Assembly: GCA_019752015.1 (NCBI GenBank)
Contig: JAIEMQ010000038.1
Coordinates: 61,158-125,157 of the forward strand
Direction: 5' to 3'
From: Cyanobacteriota bacterium
GTDB lineage: Bacteria; Acidobacteriota; Vicinamibacteria; Vicinamibacterales; UBA2999
DNA length: 64,000 bases
Numbering within the stretch: position 1 is the stretch's first letter; each line of letters opens with the position of its first letter. The notes beneath the pieces are model-generated. The model did not search any database, was not told the DNA's origin, and saw nothing but the letters and a program-made list of their open reading frames with translations. Of the stretch, positions 21,320-31,857 are shown piece after piece. The translations under genes were made by a program, and so were the position numbers.

Positions 21320-21840
21320 ACATGACGATGAGCGGCTTTCCCTGGGTTGTCGGCCCGACATAACTGGCAAACCATGGTCGCGAAGTAGAACACTACCAGT
21401 TCAGCGGGGCGGGTGCTGAAGTGTGTAAACGGAAGGGCTGGAGTGTAAGAATTGCCACAGTCGTGGCCTCCATGATACCCTTCGCCGGTTTGGGGATGTC
21501 CCCGGGAAGGGACAGGGTAACCAAGAACCCAAACACACTCCGCGGCGTCTAATAGGCTATTGAACGGTGTTCGGACGGCGGAGATACGGGAGAGCAGGAA
21601 GACGGTAAGTTGTAGAGAATAAATGCGATAGACGTGGACGACCGGGGCGCTTTACACCGCCCGTTACGACGGCGGAAGGCACCTCTAGACCTCCGGTTCA
21701 TATCCCCAGTTCCCCATTTCCATCGCTCATAACCGTGTTTTGGATTGCAGGTTCGGTCAAGTTCATAGGCATCGCTCTTGCTTTAGAGAGGGCGCAAGAG
21801 GCGGGCAATCATAGCTCCCCATAAAGGTGGGGGGTCATAG
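21320..21840 (+). ncRNA. Unidentified structured non-coding region, possible RNA gene or long leader
   Basis: 621 bp between rpmB and the DksA-like gene hold no credible gene. G+C in the lines I counted is about 54%, well below the flanking genes. Complementary segments: AACTGG/CCAGTT (21362-67/21396-401), GCCAC-AGTC-GTGGC (21454-67), GTGTG/CACAC (21421-25/21534-38), CTCCGC/GCGGAG (21538-43/21578-83) and CTCTTGC/GCAAGAG (21775-81/21794-800). TACCC/GGGTA (21476-80/21515-19) and TTTGGG/CCCAAA (21489-94/21528-33) cross, which would make a pseudoknot. It lacks RNase P, tmRNA, SRP and 6S hallmarks. The strand is assumed from the downstream gene. Confidence 0.4.
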
Positions 21841-21854
21841 GAAGGCTAGTAGTC

Positions 21855-22316
21855 ATGGCGGTCAAAGCGAAGAAGACCCAGGTAGCAACCGAAGCCCCGT
21901 TGGGCGAGCGGTACGACGAATTGAAGCGCATGCTTGTCGAGCGCCAGCGCGAGATCATGAACGAAGTGCAGGGCAAGATCCGCGACGTGCGCGCCGAGGG
22001 CGCTGACAAGGACCACGAGGTCCTCGATCCGGGTGAAACGTCGGAAGTCGATATCCAGGAAGATATCGAGTTCGCGCTCATCCAGATGAAAGCGGAGACG
22101 CTGAACAAGATCAACGAAGCGCTCGCGCGCCTCGAAGAGGGCACCTACGGCAACTGCTTCGAGTGCGGCGACGAGATCGCGCAGCCGCGGCTGCGCGCGC
22201 TGCCTTTCGCCGTCCGTTGCAAGGATTGCGAAGAGGCCCGCGAGATGGCGCAACAGCGCGAGCGGATCCAGGCTCGACGCGGCTCGGCCACGCTCGGCTT
22301 CGATATGCGCGGGTAA
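21855..22316 (+). CDS. DksA/TraR-type C4 zinc-finger protein
   Basis: Probable RNA-polymerase secondary-channel regulator that would work with ppGpp. 153 aa: a basic start, a long helical stretch (about 20-105, ERYDELKRMLVERQREIMNE) and a C4 zinc finger CFECG (about 100-104) ... CKDCEEAR (about 122-129). It is longer than TraR and close to DksA in length. The coiled-coil tip acidic pair of true DksA cannot be placed with certainty. Its position 1.2 kb from relA/spoT fits a stringent-response role. It is preceded by the unexplained structured region, which may be its leader. Confidence 0.88.
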   Translation: MAVKAKKTQVATEAPLGERYDELKRMLVERQREIMNEVQGKIRDVRAEGADKDHEVLDPGETSEVDIQEDIEFALIQMKAETLNKINEALARLEEGTYGNCFECGDEIAQPRLRALPFAVRCKDCEEAREMAQQRERIQARRGSATLGFDMRG

Positions 22317-22338
22317 CATACCGGCGTCCTGATTGAAT

Positions 22339-22362
22339 GGGCTCCGCCGGAAGGCGGGGCCC
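22339..22362. other. Hairpin after the DksA-like gene
   Basis: GGGCTCCGCC (22339-22348) pairs with GGCGGGGCCC (22353-22362) with one mismatch. No T-run follows. It may be a factor-dependent terminator or a REP-like element (CCGCCGGAAGGCGG core). Confidence 0.5.
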
Positions 22363-22395
22363 CTGTAACGCCCCATCTTCCGGCTCACTCAAAGA

Positions 22396-22468
22396 AAGTA
22401 AAAGTGAAAAGGAAAAACGAAAAACTCGGAAAATACTTTTTCCTTCTTCGTTTTTACTTTTAACTTTT
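22396..22468. repeat. A/T-rich imperfect inverted repeat upstream of lon
   Basis: A purine-only stretch (22393-22424, AAAGTAAAAGTGAAAAGG and onward) faces a complementary pyrimidine stretch (22431-22468, ending TTTTTACTTTTAACTTTT). It is strikingly low in GC for this genome. The upstream arm could also act as a promoter UP element or bend. Confidence 0.55.
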
Positions 22469-22469
22469 C

Positions 22470-22486
22470 GCGCCCCGGAGGGGCGC
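22470..22486 (+). promoter_or_regulatory. Hairpin enclosing the lon ribosome-binding site
   Basis: GCGCCCC (22470-22476) pairs with GGGGCGC (22480-22486) around GGA. The GGAGGGG that would serve as Shine-Dalgarno sequence (22477-22483) is in the loop and 3' arm, 8 nt before the GTG start, so translation initiation could be occluded. Confidence 0.45.
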
Positions 22487-22491
22487 ACAAC

Positions 22492-24960
<2,469 letters not shown>

Positions 24961-25405
24961 AGGTCTTCGGCTCGATCTCTTCATCATCATCCTTCCGCGC
25001 CGTTGAATCCGGCGCGGGAGGACGCAAGTCCTCGCAGCGGTAATAAATCATTTCCTCATCGCAGAACCCCGGCGTCGGATAGTAACCGCCTAGCCGCGTA
25101 ATCTTTCCGGGAGCCAGTCCGGTTTCCTCTTCGCATTCGCGCGCCGCGGCTTTGTCAGGATCCTCGTTGGGCTTCAGGCTGCCGGCCGGCAGCTCCCAAA
25201 TCCACTTGTCGATGGTGTAGCGATACTGCCGGATCAGGATGATCTTCCCGGGTTCGGGGATCGGCAGCAGCACGACCGATCCCGGATGGCGGATCACTTC
25301 CATGTCGACGGTATGACCCGTCGGCAGTTTCACGACATCGATTTCGATCTGGAAGATCCGTCCCTTGTGGATGGTGGTGCGCGCGATCAGCTCAGCGGCC
25401 ATCCC

Positions 25406-26272
25406 TTAAACATCGCACAACGTGACCGCTTCGCGAAGCGACGTCAGCGGATCCCGCGTGGGAACGAACTCATGCGCGAGGAAGCCCGTGAAGCCCGTCT
25501 CGACGATGGCGCGGCAGACCGGCGCCCACTGCAGCTCCTGCGTGTCGTCCAGCTCGTGTCGGCCCGGCACGCCGCCGGTGTGATAGTGCGCGATGTGCTG
25601 ATGGTGCGCGCGAATGGTGCGGATGACGTCGCCCTCCATGATCTGCATGTGGTAGATGTCGTAGAGGAGCCTCACCCGCGGGGAATTCACCGCCGCGACG
25701 ATCTCCACGCCGAACGGCGTGCGATCACCCTGGTAGTCCGGGTGATTGACCTTGCTGTTCAACAGCTCCACGCAGATCGTGATGCCGTGCTGCTCGGCGG
25801 CGCCCTTGAGCCGGTTGAGCGCCGTGACGCAGTTGTCGATCGCTTCGCGATCGCCGCGGCCCTGGCGGTTGCCGAAGAACGTGATCAGGTTCGGCACGCC
25901 CATCGCCTTCGCCCTCGGCATCGCCGCGATCAGGTTGTTGACGATCGAATCGTGATTGGACGGATTGTTCAACCCGTCGCGAATCGATCCCCCGCCGCCG
26001 TAGCCCATCGAGCAGATCAATCCATGATCGCGCGCGATCTTCCACTCGGGCTCTTCGAGCAGATCGATCGCGGTGAGTCCCATGGCGGCGACGGCGCGGC
26101 AGAACTCGGGCATGGGAATCTTGCCGTAGCACCAGCGGCTGACCGACTGGCGTAACCGGCCGCGCACGACTGCCTTCGCCGCGGTTTGCGCCGCGACGAC
26201 CGCGCCGCCTGCGATCGCGAGGCCGCCGGTGTGAAGAAGATCCCGCCGCCGAATCAACGCGCGATCCGTCAT
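25406..26272 (-). CDS. Exported TIM-barrel sugar isomerase, hydroxypyruvate isomerase-like
   Basis: Xylose-isomerase-like barrel (AP2Ec/Hyi superfamily), 288 aa. A twin-arginine-type signal is present (RRRDLL near residue 8, then GGLAIAGGAVVAA). Metal-ligand-type residues are visible in ICVELLNSK (Glu), LLYDIYHMQ (Asp, His), IAHYHTGGVPGRHE and FLAHEFVPT (Glu), in the order expected for hydroxypyruvate isomerases. The substrate is uncertain: sugar-phosphate, keto-sugar or inositol-type isomerisation or epimerisation. It is divergent from a GMC oxidoreductase gene, which suggests shared sugar or polyol catabolism. Start ATG at 26272. Confidence 0.82.
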   Translation of the reverse strand: MTDRALIRRRDLLHTGGLAIAGGAVVAAQTAAKAVVRGRLRQSVSRWCYGKIPMPEFCRAVAAMGLTAIDLLEEPEWKIARDHGLICSMGYGGGGSIRDGLNNPSNHDSIVNNLIAAMPRAKAMGVPNLITFFGNRQGRGDREAIDNCVTALNRLKGAAEQHGITICVELLNSKVNHPDYQGDRTPFGVEIVAAVNSPRVRLLYDIYHMQIMEGDVIRTIRAHHQHIAHYHTGGVPGRHELDDTQELQWAPVCRAIVETGFTGFLAHEFVPTRDPLTSLREAVTLCDV

Positions 26273-26294
26273 GGCGCGAAATCTTATACGATGG

Positions 26295-26323
26295 CCACGG
26301 ATTAGACACAGATAGGCACAGAT
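26295..26323. repeat. CACGGATTAGACACAGAT-type short repeat
   Basis: The words GATTAGACAC and CACAGAT recur at 51185-51213. It lies in the divergent gap before the GMC gene and may overlap its promoter. The origin of the word family is unknown. Confidence 0.5.
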
Positions 26324-26334
26324 ACGAGGTGGCC

Positions 26335-28014
26335 ATGCGCCAGTCCGAGTCGTTTGACGCCATCGTCGTCGGATCGGGAATCTCGGGCGGCTGGGCCGCG
26401 AAGGAGCTCACCGAGCGCGGCCTGCGCGTGCTGCTGCTCGAGCGCGGGCGGCACATCGAACATCAGAAGGATTACGTCAACGCCCGCAAGGCGCCGTGGG
26501 AATATACCTATCGCGCCGGACGAAACCGCGCCATGGCGGACTCGCACCCGGTGCTGCAGCGCGACTATCCGCTCAACGAGAAAAATCTCGACTGGTGGGT
26601 GAACGAAGAGGAGTCGCCGTACACCGAGGTCAAGCGCTTCGACTGGTATCGCGGCTATCACCTCGGCGGCCGCTCGCTGACCTGGGGACGACAGAGCTAT
26701 CGTCTCAGCGATCTCGATTTCGAGGCCAACGCGAAGGAAGGCATCGCGATCGACTGGCCGGTGCGCTACGCCGACATTGCGCCGTGGTACGACCACGTTG
26801 AACGTCACGCCGGCGTTTCGGGATCGATCGAAAAGCTGCGGCAGCTTCCAGACGGGCAATTTCAGCCGGCCATGCCGCTGAACTGCGCCGAGTCGGCAGC
26901 CGCGGCCCGCATTGCCGCGAAGTTCGCCAACCGACGCATGATCCCCGGGCGGTGCGCGAACCTGACGCAGCCGCTGCCGGGACGCGGGCGCTGCCAGTAT
27001 CGAAACGCGTGCGCGCTCGGCTGTCCGTCGGGTTCGTATTTCAGCACGCAGGCATCGACGCTGCCGTTCGCGCGCGCGACGGGGAGGTTGACGCTGCGGA
27101 CCAACGCGATCGCCACCGAAGTCATCTACGATCGCGACCGCAAACGCGCGCGCGGCGTTCGCGTCATGGACACGCTGACGAGCGCCACCACCGATTACAC
27201 CGCGAAGGTCGTGTTCCTGTGCGCGTCGACACTCAATTCAACGTGGCTGCTGATGCGATCGGCGACGGACGTGTGGCCCGACGGACTGGGCAGCAGCTCC
27301 GGCGAGCTCGGTCACAACCTGATGGATCACCACTTCCGGTGCGGCGCGAACGGCATTTCGGAAGAGCCGAAGGACAAGTACGTCTACGGCCGGCGGCCGA
27401 ACGGTTTCTACATCCCGCGATTCCGCAACCTGTTCGGCGATCAGCGTGACTACCTGCGCGGCTTTGGGTATCAAGGATCGGCAAGCCGGCAGGGGTGGCA
27501 ACGCGCGGTTGCCGAGCTTGGCGTCGGCGCATCCTTCAAGGATGAAATGAGCACGCCCGGGCCGTGGACGATCGGCGGCACCGGCTTCGGAGAAATGCTG
27601 CCGAATCACGACAACAAGGTGACCTTCGATTCGTCGCGGAAGGACAAGTGGGGCCTTCCCGTGCTGTCGATCGACTGCGCGACCGGCGAGAACGAACGGC
27701 TGATGCGCGTCGACATGATGAACGACATGGCGGAAATGCTCGAAGCCGCCGGCTGCAAGAACGTGCGCGTCACTGATGCCGGCTCGTTCCCCGGCATGGG
27801 CATTCACGAGATGGGCACCGCGCGCATGGGACGCGATCCCAGGACCTCGGTGTTGAACGGACACAACCAGGTGTGGGATTGCCCGAACGTCTTCGTCACC
27901 GACGGATCGTTCATGACCTCGTCGGCGTGTCATAACCCGTCGCTCGGCTACATGGCGTTTACGGCGCGCGCGTCGGCGTTTGCCGTCGACGAACTGAAGC
28001 GAGGCAACCTATGA
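26335..28014 (+). CDS. GMC-family FAD oxidoreductase
   Basis: FAD-dependent oxidation of a sugar or alcohol. From ATG 26335 the protein has 559 aa. The FAD-binding motif VVGSGISGGWAAKEL is near residues 10-24; a cysteine-containing block GRCQYRNACALGCPSG (about 218-233) resembles gluconate 2-dehydrogenase and related large subunits. The C-terminal GMC signature includes the active-site His region HEMGTARMG and the His-Asn pair SACHNPSLGYMA. GAGG lies 5 nt before this ATG; a GTG two codons earlier is less likely. The next gene overlaps and encodes the small partner, so they form one complex. No cytochrome subunit is adjacent. Confidence 0.92.
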   Translation: MRQSESFDAIVVGSGISGGWAAKELTERGLRVLLLERGRHIEHQKDYVNARKAPWEYTYRAGRNRAMADSHPVLQRDYPLNEKNLDWWVNEEESPYTEVKRFDWYRGYHLGGRSLTWGRQSYRLSDLDFEANAKEGIAIDWPVRYADIAPWYDHVERHAGVSGSIEKLRQLPDGQFQPAMPLNCAESAAAARIAAKFANRRMIPGRCANLTQPLPGRGRCQYRNACALGCPSGSYFSTQASTLPFARATGRLTLRTNAIATEVIYDRDRKRARGVRVMDTLTSATTDYTAKVVFLCASTLNSTWLLMRSATDVWPDGLGSSSGELGHNLMDHHFRCGANGISEEPKDKYVYGRRPNGFYIPRFRNLFGDQRDYLRGFGYQGSASRQGWQRAVAELGVGASFKDEMSTPGPWTIGGTGFGEMLPNHDNKVTFDSSRKDKWGLPVLSIDCATGENERLMRVDMMNDMAEMLEAAGCKNVRVTDAGSFPGMGIHEMGTARMGRDPRTSVLNGHNQVWDCPNVFVTDGSFMTSSACHNPSLGYMAFTARASAFAVDELKRGNL

Positions 28015-28655
28015 ACGACATCATCACGAGACGTGAAGTCATCCAGCGGGTGACGGCGCTGCTTGGCGGCGCCGCGCTCGCCGGCGGCGATTCGCTCGCC
28101 GCGTTTACGTTCAACGAGGCCGCGCGTGCCGAGGTGATGGCGCAGGGGACCGGCGCCTTCACGGCTGCCGACATCGCGCTGCTCGACGAGATCGCGGAAA
28201 CGATCCTGCCGCAGACATCGACGCCGGGCGCCAAGGCGGCGAAGACCGGCGCGTTCATCGCGTTGATGGTCACGGATACCTACACGGATCGCGCGCAGCA
28301 GGTGTTTCGCGACGGCCTGAAGAAGCTCGATGACGAGTGCCGGAGCGCGAACGGCGTCACCTTCATGAGCGCATCGCCGGCGCAGCGGCTTGCGCTCGCG
28401 GAAGCGCTCGACCGGGAACAGAAAGCGGCGATGGACGAGCGGCAAGGACCGCCAGTGAGCCGCGCGCCGATTGCATCATCCTCGAACGATGATCCGGCGC
28501 ACTACTTCCGCATGATGAAGGAGCTCACGCTGCTCGGGTTCTTCACCTCCGAAGCCGGCATGACCCAGGCGCTTCGCTACATCGAAACGCCCGGGCGCTA
28601 CGACCCGTGCGCGCCCCATAAGCCGGGCGATCGCATCTGGGCCGGCCACGCGTGA
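28011..28655 (+). CDS. Gluconate 2-dehydrogenase subunit 3 family protein
   Basis: Small partner of membrane-associated GMC dehydrogenases. 214 aa. The N-terminus carries a Tat-like pattern (TRREVIQRV then ALLGGAALAGG), so the folded FAD complex may be exported as a hitch-hiker. The family sequence LLDEIAETILPQTSTPGAKAAK occurs at about 60-80 in pieces, and FFTSEAGMTQALRY near 181-194. ATGA overlap with the GMC gene. It converges with the DUF481 gene, with only 1 bp between the stops. Confidence 0.88.
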   Translation: MNDIITRREVIQRVTALLGGAALAGGDSLAAFTFNEAARAEVMAQGTGAFTAADIALLDEIAETILPQTSTPGAKAAKTGAFIALMVTDTYTDRAQQVFRDGLKKLDDECRSANGVTFMSASPAQRLALAEALDREQKAAMDERQGPPVSRAPIASSSNDDPAHYFRMMKELTLLGFFTSEAGMTQALRYIETPGRYDPCAPHKPGDRIWAGHA

Positions 28656-28656
28656 G

Positions 28657-29406
28657 CTACTGGAACTTGTAGACGAACGACACCAGCACCGCGATGTCGT
28701 TTTTGTCGACGCCCGGCAACGGCGGCTTCGCTTTGTAGGTGTCCAGGAATTCCACCTTCATCTGTGTCGCGGCGGTGATGCTGGCGGCGATGCCGATGCC
28801 AAAGGTGTACAGCGCATCGTCGAAGTCGTCCATCTTCCAGAGTGCGGCGACTTTTTCCTTGAGCTCCGTCGTCGCCGTCAGCTTGCGCGTGAACTGCTGG
28901 CCGGCGGCAACGGCGCCGTCGGTCTGCACTTCCAGCCCGGGGTTCTTTTCCCACACCACGCCGGCGCCGCCGTCCACACCAAGCTCGGTGCGATCGTCTT
29001 TCACGAGCAGCCGGCTGACGCCGACGGTGGGCGAGACCAGGTAGTCGATCGACTTGAACGAATCGCGAAGGTACTGCGTTGCGCCGAAGACGGACGTGCG
29101 CTCGCTCAGCTTGCGCTCGAGGCGCCCGTCGAGGGACAGCCGATCGGTCGTCAGCGTCTCTTCGGCCTCGCCGCGGACGAGGAGGCCGTTGCTCCTGAAG
29201 ACCATGGGCCCGCCACTGTCGTGCTTGAGCTCGTACGCGGCGTTCACAGTTGAGGTATCGCTGTTACCTTGCGTCAGCGCGAGGCCGGCGCTTGCGGAGC
29301 CAGCCCAGCCGGGCGGGGGAGGCGGCGGCGTTTGCGCGCGGCAAATAGCCGGAATTCCCGCGAGTGCGGTGAGGGTTAGGACGGCCGGGAGGAAGCGCAT
29401 CTTCAT
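28657..29406 (-). CDS. DUF481 family outer-membrane protein
   Basis: 249 aa from ATG 29406 (MKMRFLPAVLT); another ATG lies two codons later. Signal peptide ending CRAQ (about residue 23), a proline tract (TPPPPPPGW), then alternating amphipathic strands with GSASAGLALTQGNSDTSTVN (about 34-53), a known DUF481 start motif. The C-terminus ends AVLVSFVYKFQ with an aromatic, consistent with a small beta-barrel. DUF481 proteins are putative salt- or alkali-responsive outer-membrane proteins, but their function is not settled. Confidence 0.85.
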   Translation of the reverse strand: MKMRFLPAVLTLTALAGIPAICRAQTPPPPPPGWAGSASAGLALTQGNSDTSTVNAAYELKHDSGGPMVFRSNGLLVRGEAEETLTTDRLSLDGRLERKLSERTSVFGATQYLRDSFKSIDYLVSPTVGVSRLLVKDDRTELGVDGGAGVVWEKNPGLEVQTDGAVAAGQQFTRKLTATTELKEKVAALWKMDDFDDALYTFGIGIAASITAATQMKVEFLDTYKAKPPLPGVDKNDIAVLVSFVYKFQ

Positions 29407-29493
29407 GCGGTCACGTGTATGCAACGCGTGATCCAGCCATGAGCCGGTCGCGGCCGCAGGGATGGGGGAGCCTCCTGATTTGGGAGTGCCGGG

Positions 29494-29499
29494 TATACT
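29494..29499 (+). promoter_or_regulatory. -10-like TATACT before the S51 peptidase-like gene
   Basis: The hexamer lies 25 nt before the GTG start at 29519, leaving a leader of about 12-13 nt that still contains GGAGA. A matching -35 is not obvious. Confidence 0.4.
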
Positions 29500-29518
29500 G
29501 CGCCCACTGGAGACCTCT

Positions 29519-30319
29519 GTGAAACGGCGCGAGTTCATCGTTTCATCCGTGGCTGGTTCGGTCGGCGCCGGCCTGGCGAACAATCCGCTGACGGCCTCGT
29601 CATTCGACGGCACGCAGCCGAAGCCGTTTGCCGGCCGCAAGATCCTGATCGCGGGCGGCAACTTCAACACGGCGTTCATCCGCTACATGGCGCAGCTGAC
29701 GGGCAAGCCGCGGCCGAAGCTGTTGTACCTGCCGACCGCATCCGCGGATTCCGCCAACGGCGTGATCACCTGGTATCGCAACTGCGCGCCGGTCAACGTC
29801 GAGCCGTCGCATCAGAACAGTTTCATTGCCAGCACCTCGCAGTCGCGCAGCTGGGAGGAAGTGTTTCTCCCGGTCGACGGCATCGTCTGTTCCGGCGGCA
29901 ACACGCTGAATCAGCAGGCGATCTGGAAAGCGCAGGGCATCGATGCGATCCTCCGGCAGGCGTGGGATCGCGGCATCGTGCTTGGCGGAGCGAGCGCGGG
30001 ATCGCTGTGCTGGTTCGAGGAAGGCACGACTGATTCGCGGCCGAAGGAGTTGTCGAAGGTCGAGTGCCTGGGGTTCCTCAAGGGGAGCCACTCACCGCAT
30101 TACGACGCCGAGCCGGGACGCCGCCCGCTTTATCAGAAGTTGATCCTGTCCGGGCAAATGAAGCCCGGCTACGCGTGCGACAACTCCGCCGGAATCTACT
30201 TCGAGGACAACCTCGTGAAGCGCGTCGTCGCCACCACTCCGACGGCGAAGGTCTACTACGTCAGCGTCGAAGGCGGGAAGATCGTGGAAAAGGTGATGGA
30301 GCCCGAGAAGATCGAATAG
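29519..30319 (+). CDS. Peptidase S51 / cyanophycinase-like exported protein
   Basis: Class I glutamine-amidotransferase-fold serine peptidase family (dipeptidase E, cyanophycinase). 266 aa from the GTG at 29519, chosen because GGAGA precedes it by 5 nt and a -10-like TATACT sits just upstream. A Tat-like start KRREFIVSSVAGSVGAG suggests export. The nucleophile elbow GGASAGSLCW (about residues 157-166) contains the family serine; ILIAGGNFNTAFIRYM and GIVCSGGNTLNQQAIW are the other family landmarks. The usual His follows in SHSPHYD. The substrate (cyanophycin, Asp-X dipeptides or another peptide) cannot be told from sequence. Confidence 0.85.
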   Translation: MKRREFIVSSVAGSVGAGLANNPLTASSFDGTQPKPFAGRKILIAGGNFNTAFIRYMAQLTGKPRPKLLYLPTASADSANGVITWYRNCAPVNVEPSHQNSFIASTSQSRSWEEVFLPVDGIVCSGGNTLNQQAIWKAQGIDAILRQAWDRGIVLGGASAGSLCWFEEGTTDSRPKELSKVECLGFLKGSHSPHYDAEPGRRPLYQKLILSGQMKPGYACDNSAGIYFEDNLVKRVVATTPTAKVYYVSVEGGKIVEKVMEPEKIE

Positions 30320-30322
30320 CGT

Positions 30323-30610
30323 TCAGCGAAACAGCGCGAGGAGAGCCGCGATCGCAGTGAGCTGCGCGACCAGGAACAGGAGCACCCATTTCAGCAGCTC
30401 GCCGTTTCGATGGATCATCTCCGCACGCAGTCCGCCCAACTCGGTGGCGAGCAAAGTCCGGACTCCACCGAACCCCGCAGTCATTTCGACGCGCAGCTTC
30501 CCACACTCGTCGGTGAGCCGTCGCTCAAATCGCTCGCGGGCGATTTCGAGCATCTCGTTCTCACGATCGTTCACGACAGCCGTCCTTGCAGCATTGCTTC
30601 TCCCATACAT
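30323..30610 (-). CDS. Small coiled-coil protein with C-terminal membrane anchor
   Basis: 95 aa. Residues about 15-65 are helical and charged with heptad-like spacing (ERFERRLTDECGKLRVEM, LATELGGLRAEMIHRNGE). Residues about 73-94 form one span (WVLLFLVAQLTAIAALLALF). GAGGA lies 5 nt before the ATG. It resembles a group of short DUF1640-like tail-anchored proteins; no function is known to me. It converges on the S51 gene with 3 bp between stops. The opposite strand also has an open frame here but without a ribosome-binding site. Confidence 0.65.
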   Translation of the reverse strand: MYGRSNAARTAVVNDRENEMLEIARERFERRLTDECGKLRVEMTAGFGGVRTLLATELGGLRAEMIHRNGELLKWVLLFLVAQLTAIAALLALFR

Positions 30611-30708
30611 TTCATCCTCGCCTTTCCTGACCGCATGGTCCTGACGACGACGGTGCCATCGTCCCAGCGAGACGTCAATGGAAAACGCATACGCAACGTC
30701 GAGATTTT

Positions 30709-30733
30709 ACAGATCGCAGAATCTGCGATCTGT
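30709..30733. repeat. 25-nt perfect palindrome at the rluD stop
   Basis: ACAGATCGCAG (30709-30719), AAT, CTGCGATCTGT (30723-30733). It touches the rluD stop codon. On the minus strand it is followed by AAAATC, so it is not a T-tract terminator, though it could still stabilise the mRNA 3' end. Confidence 0.6.
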
Positions 30734-31857
30734 CATCGCTCGAATTCGTTGTTGGTGCCAGGTGTATCGCGAGCGAAAACGGAATCGAACTGATCCGCGG
30801 GCACGAGGTCCGCGACGATCGATTCGAGATCTTCCGGCAATGGCGCCGTGAACTCGAGGCGTTCCTTCGTACGCGGATGCACGAACGCCAGCCGCTCGGC
30901 ATGAAGAAACGGGCGGGTCAGCCTGGTGACCGCGCGCAGCGGATGCGGCACGCGGCGATGCACGCCGCCGTAGAGCGCGTCGCCGACGATTGGGTGTCCG
31001 ATCGCGCTCAAGTGGACGCGGATCTGATGCGTGCGTCCGGTCTGGATTGCCACGCGCAGCAGGGTGACGCCTTTCAAATCGCGCGACCATGTCACGCGCG
31101 TGACGGCGTTGCGGGCGCGGCCGGCGCGCGTCGACATCTTGACGCGATTCTTCGGATCGCGTCCGATCGAGGCGTTGATGCGCTTGCGCTGCTGCACCAG
31201 TCCCCAGGCGAGCGCCACATATTCCTTCTCGACTTCACGATCGTGAAACTGGCGCGCCAGCTCCTTGTGCGCGTCGTCGTTCTTGGCGATCACCATCACG
31301 CCCGACGTGCCCTTGTCGAGGCGATGCACGATGCCGGGACGCACTTCGCCGCCGATGCCGCTGAGATCCTTGACGTGATGGAGCAGCGCGTTGACGAGCG
31401 TGCCGGTCGGATTGCCGGCCGCCGGATGTACGACCATTCCCGCCGGCTTGTTGACGACGACGACGTCGGCGTCGTTGAAGAGAATCTCGAGCGGCAAGTC
31501 CTCCGGGAGCGCCGTCGAAGGTTGCGCCTCCGGCAGCTCGACGCCAATCACGTCGCCTTCGCGAATGTCGTTGTTCGCCTTGACCTTCTTGAAGCGCGAG
31601 TGCGTGACGTGGCCTTCCTCGATCAGCCGCTGAATCTGCGATCGGGAAAAGTCGGGAACGTGCGCGGTGAGAAAGCGGTCGAGCCGATCACCAACGGCTT
31701 CCGCGTCTGCTGAAAACTCCAGACGCGCTGTCGGGGTCCGGGAGCCGGGATCCGGGATCGGGGCTTGTTTCCTTCCGGCTCCCGGTTCCCGGTTCCCGTC
31801 CCTCGACTTCGCTCGGGACGGCCCTGAGCCTGTCGAAGGGCCGGTTCCCGGCTTCAT
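30733..31857 (-). CDS. rluD: Large-subunit rRNA pseudouridine synthase, RluD type
   Basis: It converts specific uridines of 23S rRNA to pseudouridine. 374 aa from ATG 31857. An S4-like domain is at about residues 55-110 (DRLDRFLTAHVPDFSRSQIQRLI in two parts), and the catalytic domain carries the active-site aspartate in GIVHRLDKGTSGVMV (about 184-198). LLRVAIQTGRTHQIRVHLSAIGHPIVGD identifies the RluA/C/D group. The ATG overlaps the lgt stop (ATGA). The first about 45 residues (GPSTGSGPSRAKSRDG and onward) are encoded by repeats and look unlike the family; no other ATG, GTG or TTG occurs in frame before the S4 domain, so the extension seems to be real. Confidence 0.93.
   Translation of the reverse strand: MKPGTGPSTGSGPSRAKSRDGNREPGAGRKQAPIPDPGSRTPTARLEFSADAEAVGDRLDRFLTAHVPDFSRSQIQRLIEEGHVTHSRFKKVKANNDIREGDVIGVELPEAQPSTALPEDLPLEILFNDADVVVVNKPAGMVVHPAAGNPTGTLVNALLHHVKDLSGIGGEVRPGIVHRLDKGTSGVMVIAKNDDAHKELARQFHDREVEKEYVALAWGLVQQRKRINASIGRDPKNRVKMSTRAGRARNAVTRVTWSRDLKGVTLLRVAIQTGRTHQIRVHLSAIGHPIVGDALYGGVHRRVPHPLRAVTRLTRPFLHAERLAFVHPRTKERLEFTAPLPEDLESIVADLVPADQFDSVFARDTPGTNNEFER
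31738..31841. repeat. Repeat cluster encoding the N-terminus of RluD
   Basis: CCGGGAGCCGG (31738-31748) and its reverse complement (31775-31785) bracket GGGATCC-type short repeats. Then TCCCTCGACTTCGCTCGGGA and CCCTGAGCCTGTCGAAGGG (31799-31841) repeat, inverted, the block found before tonB at about 8748-8789. Confidence 0.75.

Noticed and set aside
21650..21676. TTTACACCGCCCGTTACGAC resembles the 3' end of 16S rRNA (ACACACCGCCCGT)
   Set aside because: The match is about 10 bases and is not followed by the 16S helix 44-45 sequence or an anti-Shine-Dalgarno end; no rRNA lies around it.
26939..26952. ATGATCCCCGGGCGG in the GMC gene as a repeat copy
   Set aside because: Only the 11-mer matches; the flanks AAAA and CCCCTTAT are missing and the residues fit the protein.
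30357..30644. Plus-strand frame overlapping the small coiled-coil gene
   Set aside because: No ribosome-binding site, Ser-rich composition, and the minus-strand frame has GAGGA, a coiled coil and a membrane anchor.
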